Shown here in pieces: positions 8,622-13,681 of a stretch of DNA of 13,840 nucleotides; within the stretch, counting starts at the first letter, position 1; every line of letters begins with the position of its first letter. The notes under the pieces were generated by a model. It was not told the origin of the DNA, did not search any database, and saw only the letters and a program-made list of their open reading frames with translations. This DNA comes from Myxococcales bacterium (GTDB lineage: Bacteria > Myxococcota > Myxococcia > Myxococcales > Anaeromyxobacteraceae): positions 1 to 13,840 of the forward strand of contig JAJYHA010000472.1 in NCBI GenBank assembly GCA_021784995.1. Reading direction: 5' to 3'. The position numbers and the translations under genes are program-made.

Positions 8622-8938
8622 TACCCGTCGCCGGGGTCCAGGGACGTGAGCCACGCGTCGAGCGCCTTCCTGAGCACTTCGGGCCGCGTCAGGTCATCCC
8701 GCGCCGCCACGTCCCGGATGATCGCGCGCTGCGCCGGCCGGATGGCCATCCACACGGAGAGCGCTTCGCGGACGACAGCGCTCACGTCCGGGCGCGCCCG
8801 CCCCCGCTCGACACTCCGCCGCCTCGCCTCTCGCGAGAGCGCAGCCGCCTGCGCAGGTGTCACGCGTGCCGCGACGCGCACGAGCTTCCCCCGCGCGGTC
8901 GCCTTTCGTCGAATCAGCCGGCGAGCGGGCTTGACCAT
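8621..8938 (-). CDS. Small basic protein with ribbon-helix-helix-like segments (possible antitoxin or regulator)
   Basis: A 105-residue, very basic protein (N-terminus MVKPARRLIRRKATARGK). Residues 20-64 fit a strand-helix-turn-helix layout of the CopG/Arc (ribbon-helix-helix) type: LVRVAARVTPAQAAAL, then SREARRRS and PDVSAVVREALSVWM. Residues 68-100 repeat the two-helix pattern (AIIRDVAARDD, then TRPEVLRKALDAWL), so the chain may hold two RHH-like halves. No toxin gene is adjacent in operon position. Start ATG at 8938 has no ribosome site; instead TACAAT lies 5 nt upstream, as in leaderless genes. It converges with the acyl-CoA dehydrogenase and diverges from the GNAT gene. The family assignment is by pattern only. 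Confidence 0.6.
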   Translation of the reverse strand: MVKPARRLIRRKATARGKLVRVAARVTPAQAAALSREARRRSVERGRARPDVSAVVREALSVWMAIRPAQRAIIRDVAARDDLTRPEVLRKALDAWLTSLDPGDG

Positions 8939-8943
8939 GGTTC

Positions 8944-8949
8944 ATTGTA
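8944..8949 (-). promoter_or_regulatory. Candidate -10 element for the RHH-like gene (leaderless start)
   Basis: Read on the minus strand, TACAAT (one mismatch from TATAAT) ends 5 nt before the ATG at 8938, which would place transcription start at or next to the initiation codon. A TTGACG is seen 9 nt further upstream, too close to be a normal -35 partner. Confidence 0.35.
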
Positions 8950-9032
8950 GCTGATCTGCGTCAAGCGTAGTGAGCGAAGAGCGCACGGGCCGCCTTGACA
9001 CACCGTGAATCCAGGTGTGGGCTTGAACCCTC

Positions 9033-9551
9033 ATGGCGACACCGTCCGTCATCCCTCTCCTCCACCGCGGCTGGCGCCCCGGCCTCCTCGGCGACGTCGT
9101 CGCGCTCCAGGCGCGCTACTACGCCGAGGCGTGGGGCTTCGGCGCCTTCTTCGAGGCGAAGCTGGCGCGCGAGATGGCGGAGTTCGCGGACCGCTACGAC
9201 CCGCGTCGGGACCTGATCCTCTCTGCCGTGGAGGGTCCTCGCACGCTCGGCTCGATCACCGTCGACGGAAGCGATCCGGCGGCGCCCGACGGCCACCTGC
9301 ACCTGCGCTGGTTCATCCTCGCCGACGGGTTGCGGGGACGCGGGATCGGACGCACGCTCCTCGACGAGAGCCTCGCCTTCGCCCGCTCCCTCGGGCGGCC
9401 CGGCGTCTACCTCTGGACCTTCGCCGGGCTCGATCCTGCCCGGCGCCTGTACGACGACGCGGGGTTCGTGCTCGCCGAGGAGCACGCCGGCGAGACCTGG
9501 GGGACGCGGGTGACCGAGCAGCGCTTCGTGCTCGCGCCGACCTCGAGGTGA
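9033..9551 (+). CDS. GNAT family N-acetyltransferase
   Basis: A 172-residue acetyl-CoA-dependent N-acetyltransferase. The acetyl-CoA binding motif A is LRWFILADGLRGRGIGRTLL (91-110), with R101-G-R-G-I-G106 matching the R/Q-x-x-G-x-G/A pyrophosphate loop. It is followed by DESLAFARSLG and the motif-B-like LYDDAGFVLAEE (139-150), a usual GNAT ending (LYxxxGF). The form resembles the GNAT domains that follow MarR regulators in some bacteria, but no MarR domain is present. Start is ATG at 9033; no clear ribosome site is seen. TTGACA occurs at 8995-9000 without a good -10 partner. The substrate is unknown. Confidence 0.85.
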   Translation: MATPSVIPLLHRGWRPGLLGDVVALQARYYAEAWGFGAFFEAKLAREMAEFADRYDPRRDLILSAVEGPRTLGSITVDGSDPAAPDGHLHLRWFILADGLRGRGIGRTLLDESLAFARSLGRPGVYLWTFAGLDPARRLYDDAGFVLAEEHAGETWGTRVTEQRFVLAPTSR

Positions 9552-9574
9552 ACGCGGCCTGCCCCGGCTGGGTC

Positions 9575-9667
9575 CTCGAGCGCGTCGCGCACCGTCGCCG
9601 GCACGTTCGCCTTCAGAGCCCGGAGGTCCTCGACGGCCTCCGGCGCGAGGACGATGTCGTGACGCAT
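9575..9667 (-). pseudogene. 5' remnant of a RelE/ParE-type toxin gene
   Basis: Starting from an ATG at 9667 on the minus strand, the first about 30 codons read MRHDIVLAPEAVEDLRALKA followed by NVPATVRDALE. This is the typical N-terminal strand and two helices of RelE/ParE-superfamily toxins. After codon 31 the similarity ends: the frame runs on for about 55 codons into sequence antisense to the 3' end of the GNAT gene and lacks the core strands and the R/K-Y residues needed for ribonuclease or gyrase-poisoning activity. An upstream antitoxin gene is missing; a degraded IS end lies there instead. It is best read as a broken toxin-antitoxin locus. Confidence 0.6.
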
Positions 9668-9705
9668 TCTGGCTGCAGAATAGCCGCGACCTCGCTCACG
9701 CGCCA

Positions 9706-9753
9706 CACCGCATCTACCTCTTACTCGGTGTCCACTTCGCCGGATCGAGCCCA
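9706..9753 (-). repeat. Degraded IS3-type left end, second copy of the end at 13310-13357
   Basis: Read on the minus strand from 9753, this 48-nt stretch aligns without gaps to 13310-13357 on the plus strand with 40 identities. The shared core includes GATCCGG, AAGTGGACACCGA, GAGG and CGGTG. It therefore carries the terminal repeat, the ribosome-site region and the GTG start position of an IS orfA, but no transposase follows. It is a solo remnant abutting the RelE-type remnant. Confidence 0.7.
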
Positions 9754-9898
9754 GTCAGCACCACACCACCTGGGAGAGGCCGTTCTCTAGGTTCCCGTGG
9801 TCCGAAGAACCCAGGCAGGTCAATGCCCCCCCCCGCGGACCGAGGTGACCGGCATCGCGGACGACTGGGTACAGTAGAGGGATCCAGCAGCCTCGGGG
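9754..9898. other. Intergenic stretch without a recognisable gene
   Basis: Between the IS-end remnant and the cold-shock promoter nothing codes convincingly. A weak hairpin (GGTTC/GAACC) occurs near 9790-9812. GC content is lower than in the first 9 kb. Confidence 0.4.
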
Positions 9899-9927
9899 TC
9901 GACACGCCGTTCAGAACGGGCTATACG
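9899..9927 (+). promoter_or_regulatory. Candidate sigma-70-like promoter for the cold-shock gene
   Basis: TCGACA (9899-9904, one mismatch from TTGACA) and TATACG (9922-9927) are separated by exactly 17 nt. Transcription from here would leave a leader of about 65-70 nt before the cold-shock start at 10002, a plausible length for a structured csp leader. Confidence 0.45.
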
Positions 9928-10001
9928 GTGCGCGCCGGTTCGTTGGAATCGGCACCGACGGGCAACTCCTGCCTGCCGCAGCAAGAAAGCGAAGAGAGTG
10001 A

Positions 10002-10205
10002 ATGGCAACTGGTACCGTGAAGTGGTTCAACGATGCGAAGGGCTTCGGCTTCATCACGCAGGATGGCGGCGGCGACGACGTCTTCTGCCACCACACCGCG
10101 ATCAACGCTGAAGGGTTCCGCACGCTCGCCGAGGGTCAGAAGGTCGAGTTCGACGTGAACCGCGGCCCGAAGGGGTTGCAGGCCGCGAACGTCCGGCCGC
10201 TCTGA
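10002..10205 (+). CDS. Cold-shock protein, CspA family (single cold-shock domain)
   Basis: A 67-residue single-domain nucleic-acid-binding protein acting as an RNA chaperone in the cytoplasm. It begins [20 protein letters not shown], with the RNP1 motif KGFGFI at residues 14-19, and ends [11 protein letters not shown], as usual for the family. RNP2 reads DVFCHHTAI: the usual VFVHF/VFVHH valine is a cysteine here. Start ATG at 10002 is preceded by GAAGAGAG. The gene is monocistronic, with a candidate promoter at 9899 and a strong terminator just after the stop. Confidence 0.95.
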   Translation: MATGTVKWFNDAKGFGFITQDGGGDDVFCHHTAINAEGFRTLAEGQKVEFDVNRGPKGLQAANVRPL

Positions 10206-10227
10206 GCCCCTCGCATCCAGCATGACT

Positions 10228-10270
10228 GAGCCCAGCGCCGGTTCTCCGGCGCTGGGCTCTTCGCATTTCT
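10228..10270 (+). terminator. Rho-independent terminator of the cold-shock gene
   Basis: A perfect 14-bp stem, GAGCCCAGCGCCGG (10228-10241) and its complement (10246-10259), with a TTCT tetraloop, is followed by a T-rich but interrupted tail (TTCGCATTTCT). It lies 23 nt after the cold-shock stop and faces the end of the small minus-strand ORF at 10269. Confidence 0.88.
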
Positions 10271-10460
10271 AGACGCCCGCGTCCCGCATCACGCGTCGGT
10301 CGAGGTCTGCGACGACGAGGAGAAGCGCCCGCACCTCGGGGGAGAACGAGGATGAAATGCGCGCCGCTCGAGTGAGGGCACGGCGAGCGTCGGTGAGACT
10401 GGCGTTGACGGCCAACAACCGGGTCCGCCGGAGGTCGAGTTCAGTCTCGTTATCGCGCAT
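10269..10460 (-). CDS. Small hypothetical protein (63 aa)
   Basis: The frame from ATG at 10460 gives MRDNETELDLRRTRLLAVNA and continues as a mostly helical, charged protein with a hydrophobic patch (VRALLLVVADLD). No family is recognised. There is no ribosome site; TATCCT lies 6 nt before the ATG, as in a leaderless start. The frame is open further upstream to 10628, but that part is the remnant of a transposase gene and is not taken as part of this gene. It converges with the cold-shock gene, whose terminator stem ends 10 nt away. Confidence 0.4.
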   Translation of the reverse strand: MRDNETELDLRRTRLLAVNASLTDARRALTRAARISSSFSPEVRALLLVVADLDRRVMRDAGV

Positions 10461-10568
10461 CTGGGCAGGATACGCTCGGCGCTGAACTGCGGGAACCCGA
10501 GAGGTCGTTCGCTTCCGCGGTGTCGTGAAGGTGACCAGCGCCGATGGTGAGACCCGGCCGGCCCAAAC

Positions 10569-10682
10569 GCACCGCGCCCAGCGCGTCTTCCGCGAAGTCT
10601 TCGGCCTCATTGACCGGAACCACTCCATGCTGAGGCACTCGTCGCGGAACTTCCCGTTGAAGCTCTCGTCGGTGGGCTCGCT
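10569..10682 (-). pseudogene. IS3-type transposase (orfB, DDE domain) C-terminal fragment
   Basis: On the minus strand residues read EPTDESFNGKFRDECLSMEW, then FRSM. This is the conserved block around the third acidic residue (the Glu of ESFNGKF, codon at 10665-10667) of IS3/IS481-type DDE integrase-like transposases, where intact proteins read about KPTDNAFIESFNGKFRDECL. A few residues before the Glu are deleted, the frame shifts after FRSM, and the rest of the gene is absent. No IS ends could be assigned to it. Confidence 0.68.
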
Positions 10683-10725
10683 CGCGCATGCGGCGTGAAC
10701 TTGTCTCAGGAAGAGTGCAGGCTAT

Positions 10726-11076
10726 TTAGAAGACGAGGACCTTGTCGGCCTGGGCGGTGAGCTGGGTTAGCTCGTCGAGCGTGCTCCGGCGGCAGCCCTC
10801 TGCGATCTCCGTTTCCTTGATCCCCCGGGCGTCCATGCAGGTGCCGCAGAGGAGGACAGGACCCTTCCGCGTGATGGGCTTCAGCATCCGCTCGAGGTTG
10901 TAGTAGCCGTTCGGGGTCGTCTGCCCCGCCTTCGCGCAGGCGACGGCGTCCCCCATGAGGAAGACGGTGGCCTCGGCGTTCTCGTGCTTGTTCGCGAGGT
11001 TTCCGGCGAGGCGAAGCCCGTTGTAGCTGCGCTCCGTGCCGTAGGGTGGGTCGTTCAGGATGAAGAGAGTCTTCAC
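10726..11076 (-). CDS. DsrE family sulfur-relay protein
   Basis: A 116-residue DsrE/DsrF-like fold protein. It starts MKTLFILNDPPYGTERSYNG and contains LAGNLANKHENAEATVFLMG, the pattern of cytoplasmic DsrE-family proteins that carry or modify sulfane sulfur on cysteine. Cysteines are C47 (AVACAKAG), C77 and C80 in LLCGTCMDARG, and C95. C80 in the CGTC loop is the likely sulfur-binding residue by position, which is an inference. Start is GTG at 11076, with GGAGG at good spacing. It is transcribed divergently from the ArsR-rhodanese gene, with 72 nt between, so the regulator probably controls it. Confidence 0.88.
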   Translation of the reverse strand: MKTLFILNDPPYGTERSYNGLRLAGNLANKHENAEATVFLMGDAVACAKAGQTTPNGYYNLERMLKPITRKGPVLLCGTCMDARGIKETEIAEGCRRSTLDELTQLTAQADKVLVF

Positions 11077-11148
11077 GGTGGGCCTCCAGTATTCAAGAAG
11101 TCTCTTGGTTATAGGATCATGGTATGGTCGTCAAGACTGGAGCCACCG
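11077..11148. promoter_or_regulatory. Shared promoter-operator region of dsrE-like and arsR-rhodanese genes
   Basis: This 72-nt, comparatively AT-rich gap holds both promoters. The palindrome CAAGA-AGTC-TCTTG spans 11094-11107. On the minus strand TTGACG (11134-11129) and TATAAC (11113-11108) are 15 nt apart and would start transcription inside the palindrome, about where a repressor would block it. On the plus strand a TATAGG at 11110-11115 lies before the regulator start. Binding by the ArsR-type regulator is inferred. Confidence 0.5.
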
Positions 11149-11838
11149 ATGACCGCATCGCCCAGCCGCACCCCTGGAAGACGCTTCAAGGACGCCATCT
11201 ACGAGCAGTTCGCCCGGGTGACGAAGGCCGCAGGCAACCCGCACCGGATCGAGCTCCTGGAACTCCTGGCGCAGGGGCCCCGCACCGTGGAGGCGCTCGC
11301 ACGCCTCGCGGACATGTCCGTTGCGAATACGTCGCACCACCTCCAGGAGCTGAAGGCAGCGAACCTCGTCGAGACGCGGAAGGCGGGGCTCTACGTCACC
11401 TACCGGCTGGCCGACCCGAGCGTCGGCGACCTGCTCCTCGCGCTGCGCCGGGTCGCAGAGACCCGCCTCCTGGAGGTCGAGCGCATCACGCGGGAGTTCC
11501 TCGCCGAGAACGCGATGCTCGAGCCCATCGATGAGGACGCCCTGCGCAAGCGTGTGTGGAAGGGGGAGGTCACGCTTCTCGACGTGCGGCCGCCCGAGGA
11601 GTTCGAGACGGCGCACATCCCGGGGGCGCTGTCGGTACCCCTGCCCGAACTCGCCCGTCGCCTGGCGACGCTGCCACGGAAGCGCGAGGTCGTCGCTTAC
11701 TGCCGTGGGCCCTACTGCGTCCTTGCCATGGAGGCGGTGAAGCAACTCCGGGCCAAGGGGTTCAAGGCTAGCCGCCTCGGGGATGGCGTGCTCGACTGGG
11801 CAGCCCAGGGCCGCCCGGTCGAGCGGGCATCCAGGTGA
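11149..11838 (+). CDS. ArsR/SmtB-type HTH regulator fused to a rhodanese domain
   Basis: A 229-residue two-domain protein. Residues 15-115 are a winged helix-turn-helix of the ArsR type (VEALARLADMSVANTSHHLQ, 47-66, with wing ETRKAGLYVTYRL). Residues 125-225 are a rhodanese domain with LLDVRPPEEFETAHIPGALS (143-162) and the active-site loop YCRGPYC (184-190), whose catalytic cysteine should be C185. The classical ArsR metal motif (ELCVCDL) is absent; the only cysteines are C185 and C190. It therefore probably senses sulfane sulfur or a thiol oxidant through the rhodanese domain, and represses itself and the divergent dsrE-like gene. Start ATG at 11149 has GGAG 6 nt upstream; an in-frame ATG at 11119 is an alternative. 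Confidence 0.9.
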   Translation: MTASPSRTPGRRFKDAIYEQFARVTKAAGNPHRIELLELLAQGPRTVEALARLADMSVANTSHHLQELKAANLVETRKAGLYVTYRLADPSVGDLLLALRRVAETRLLEVERITREFLAENAMLEPIDEDALRKRVWKGEVTLLDVRPPEEFETAHIPGALSVPLPELARRLATLPRKREVVAYCRGPYCVLAMEAVKQLRAKGFKASRLGDGVLDWAAQGRPVERASR

Positions 11839-11914
11839 TCGGCGCCGTCCGCTCGTCGGCGACGGCGAACATCGACCGCTTGCCGCTTACATTCACCTAT
11901 GACCTGACCGAGCC

Positions 11915-11932
11915 GTTGCCGAACCTGGCAAC
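11915..11932. promoter_or_regulatory. Inverted repeat upstream of the methyltransferase gene
   Basis: GTTGCC (11915-11920) and GGCAAC (11927-11932) form a perfect 6-bp inverted repeat with a 6-nt spacer, in the 130-nt gap between the ArsR-rhodanese and methyltransferase genes. It could be an operator or a small hairpin; nothing decides between them. No clear promoter was found in the gap. Confidence 0.35.
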
Positions 11933-11968
11933 CGTCAAGTCGAATCGAAGGATGCCGAGGAGGCCACG

Positions 11969-12643
11969 ATGCCGAACGAGACCGAGAAGCCCGTCCTCGA
12001 CGCCCAGAAGCGCCACTGGGAGGGCATGCTCGGGTCGAAGCCCGAGATGTTCGGCCGCGACCCGAGCGAGCCCGCCCGCAAGGCCGTTGCCGAGATGAAG
12101 AACGCGGGCTCCCGGAGCATCCTCGAGCTGGGCGGTGGCCAGGGCCGCGACGCCCTGTTCTTCGCAACCGAGGGCTTCGACGTGCACGTCCTCGACTACG
12201 CCCAGCCCGGCGTCGATGCGATCCTCCAGAGCGCCACGAAAGCCGGCCTCGCCCAGCGGGTCTCAGCTGCTCAGCACGACGTCCGGCGTCCGCTCCCTTG
12301 TGGGGATGCGTCGTTCGACGCCTGCTACTCTCACATGCTTTTCTGCATGGCCCTCACGACCGCGGAGCTCACCGCGCTCTCGCAGGAGGTCTTCCGGGTG
12401 CTCCGCCCCGGCGGCCTCTGCGTCTATACGGTTCGGAACACGAAGGACCCGGACTTCGGGCGTGGCATCCCCCGCGGCGAGGGGCTGTACGAGAACCAGG
12501 GCTTCATCGTGCACTTCTTCGACCGCGCCACAGTGGAGGAGCTTGCCCGCGGCTGGGAGCTCGTCGGCGTCGACGAGTTCGAGGAAGCCAAGCTGCCCCG
12601 GCGGCTGTATCGGGTGACACTCCGAAAGCCCGTGCACCGCTGA
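11969..12643 (+). CDS. Class I SAM-dependent methyltransferase
   Basis: A 224-residue Rossmann-fold methyltransferase. The SAM-binding motif I is ILELGGGQGRD (51-61), the acidic residue after strand 2 is D76 in HVLDYA, motif II/III covers DASFDACYSHMLFCMALT (113-130), and LRPGG (145-149) is the post-III motif. The overall form is of the methyltransferase 11/25 (TehB-like) kind. The substrate is not shown; it lacks the conserved cysteine set expected of an ArsM arsenite methyltransferase. Start ATG has AGGAGG just upstream. It follows the ArsR-rhodanese gene by 130 nt on the same strand and may share its regulation. The 3' side abuts broken genes. Confidence 0.87.
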   Translation: MPNETEKPVLDAQKRHWEGMLGSKPEMFGRDPSEPARKAVAEMKNAGSRSILELGGGQGRDALFFATEGFDVHVLDYAQPGVDAILQSATKAGLAQRVSAAQHDVRRPLPCGDASFDACYSHMLFCMALTTAELTALSQEVFRVLRPGGLCVYTVRNTKDPDFGRGIPRGEGLYENQGFIVHFFDRATVEELARGWELVGVDEFEEAKLPRRLYRVTLRKPVHR

Positions 12644-12647
12644 CTCC

Positions 12648-12740
12648 GAGCCCCGGCGGGACGAAGGTAAACGGCGGGCCTTCCGGGAGGCAGCCGTCGC
12701 CCTGCGGCGCCGCATCGAGATCTTCCTCAGCCTGCTCGGC
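12648..12740 (+). pseudogene. Fragment resembling the C-terminus of an ArsC-type arsenate reductase (LMW phosphatase fold)
   Basis: In the frame starting at 12648 the residues read DEGKRRAFREAAVALRRRIE, then IFLSL. Low-molecular-weight-phosphatase-type arsenate reductases end with a helix of this form (about DEEKRRAFREAxxxLxRRIxLFLSLP). The P-loop with catalytic cysteine and all earlier parts are absent, and similarity stops near 12738, where the recombinase remnant begins in another frame. The match is from memory of the family and short, so it stays tentative. Confidence 0.45.
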
Positions 12741-13008
12741 TCAGCGCCTCGCAGGGCTGAAGCCGACCGGGAACTTCCACGTCCTGCGGCACACCTTCTG
12801 CTCGCACCTCGCGATGCGGGGGGCCCCGGGCAAGGTCATCCAGGAGCTGGCCGGCCACGCGCAGCTCTCGACGACGATGCGGTACATGCACCTGTCGCCC
12901 AGCCTGGAGACGATCGCCGCGAACCGCGGGGAGGCGATCGTGGCGAGCGCGAGGATGCGCGGGATCCGGCCGTGGCAGGAAACTGGCGGCCCTGGCTGGG
13001 CGGCTTGA
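12741..13008 (+). pseudogene. Tyrosine recombinase (phage integrase family), C-terminal catalytic remnant
   Basis: About 88 codons remain. They hold HVLRHTFCSHLAMRG (the H-x-x-R box), IQELAGHAQLSTTMRYMHLS (the GH motif and the nucleophilic tyrosine in TTMRYMHL) and a tail ending at TGA 13006-13008. The N-terminal DNA-binding part and the first catalytic Arg/Lys are missing, and no start codon or ribosome site is in place. The frame is open upstream only by chance, through the methyltransferase and arsC-like fragment. A normal protein has about 300 residues, so this is inactive. It marks an old integrative element. Confidence 0.8.
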
Positions 13009-13067
13009 GGCTCGGGGCGCTGGTGGAATGAGACGGGCGACCCGGTGGCAGCCGGATCGCCCCGCGG

Positions 13068-13309
13068 GTGGAGCCGCCTCGTCTCGGTCGAGATGATGAT
13101 CGCGACCAGGCCTCCTGTCGAGACTTCTTCCCCCGGCGGGGTCGGGTGGAGGAGCTTCGGGAGCGTTGTTGCCCGCGCTGCGGCGGGGCATTCCAGATCT
13201 GCCGGCCGTGTGATCGGGGCCACCGGTACTGCTCGGTGACGTGCCGGGGGGAGGCACGCCGCGAGCAGGTTCGCGAGGCGGGCCGGCGGCACCAGGCGAG
13301 CGTCGAGGG
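13068..13309 (+). pseudogene. Cysteine-rich zinc-finger-like protein, 3' end removed by IS insertion
   Basis: From GTG 13068 the frame encodes about 80 residues with a regular cysteine pattern, C35-x2-C38-x6-C45-x2-C48-x6-C55-x3-C59 (CPRCGGAFQICRPCDRG, then HRYCSVTC). A basic helix follows (RGEARREQVREAGRRHQASV). Short proteins with the CDRG-x-x-YCS-x-x-C form occur in many bacteria near mobile elements, as far as I recall; their function is not known to me. At 13310 the frame passes into the IS3 left end and continues open to 13643 as an artificial chimera, so the native C-terminus is lost. The first about 30 residues may not be native; GTG 13143 (VEELRERC) is another possible start. Confidence 0.6.
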
Positions 13310-13354
13310 TGGGCTTGATCCGGGAAAGTGGACACCGATCGAGAGGGAGATACG

Positions 13355-13681
13355 GTGGCCCACATGGACCAAGAGTCGAAGCCGAAGAAGCGGCGTCGGC
13401 CGCGTAGGAGCTTCACTGAGGAGTTCAAGGCGGGCGCTGTCCGCCTGGTGCTCGATCAGGGCAAATCGGTGGCCGCGGCGGCCCGGGACCTCGACCTCAC
13501 CGCATCGGCACTGCAGTCCTGGGTCACCCAAGCGCGCGCAGACCGCTCGAAGGGCAAGACCGGCCTCACCACCGCCGAGCGCGAGGAGCTCACGAAGCTG
13601 CGCAAGCAGGTCCGCGAGCTCACCATGGAGCGCGACATCTTAAAAGAAGCCGCGGTCATCTTTGCGAAGCACCAGCGGTGA
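13355..13681 (+). CDS. IS3-family transposase OrfA (HTH_Tnp_1, InsE-like)
   Basis: A protein of about 108 residues providing the DNA-binding half of an IS3 transposase. It has a basic N-terminus (KPKKRRRPRR), then RSFTEEFKAGAVRLVLDQGK and SVAAAARDLDLTASALQSWV as the helix-turn-helix, and a C-terminal leucine-zipper-like helix (LTKLRKQVRELTMERDILKE) ending AAVIFAKHQR. All are standard for OrfA. GTG 13355 is chosen because AGGGAG lies 5 nt upstream; ATG 13364 is an alternative. Its stop overlaps the start of the truncated orfB (GTGA, 4-nt overlap). Confidence 0.92.
   Translation: MAHMDQESKPKKRRRPRRSFTEEFKAGAVRLVLDQGKSVAAAARDLDLTASALQSWVTQARADRSKGKTGLTTAEREELTKLRKQVRELTMERDILKEAAVIFAKHQR
13640..13646 (+). 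promoter_or_regulatory. Putative programmed -1 frameshift site (TTAAAAG) of the IS3 element
   Basis: In orfA the codons TTA-AAA-G allow the lysine tRNA to re-pair one base back on AAA. The -1 frame is the orfB frame and stays open through the orfB start. IS3 elements make their OrfAB fusion transposase by such a -1 shift. Confidence 0.4.

Noticed and set aside
9407..9706. Full 99-residue minus-strand ORF as an intact gene
   Set aside because: Only its codons 14-44 resemble a RelE/ParE toxin; the rest is antisense to the GNAT gene, so it is treated as a remnant.
9823..10020. 65-codon plus-strand ORF before the cold-shock gene
   Set aside because: It covers the candidate promoter and leader, overlaps the cold-shock start, and has no family features.
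10461..10628. N-terminal extension of the small ORF at 10269-10460
   Set aside because: This part begins in the transposase fragment (MEWFRSM) and continues in a shifted frame, so it is not a native N-terminus.
12298..12740. N-terminal part of the open frame that ends in the recombinase remnant
   Set aside because: It overlaps the methyltransferase in another frame and bears no recombinase features; it is open by chance.
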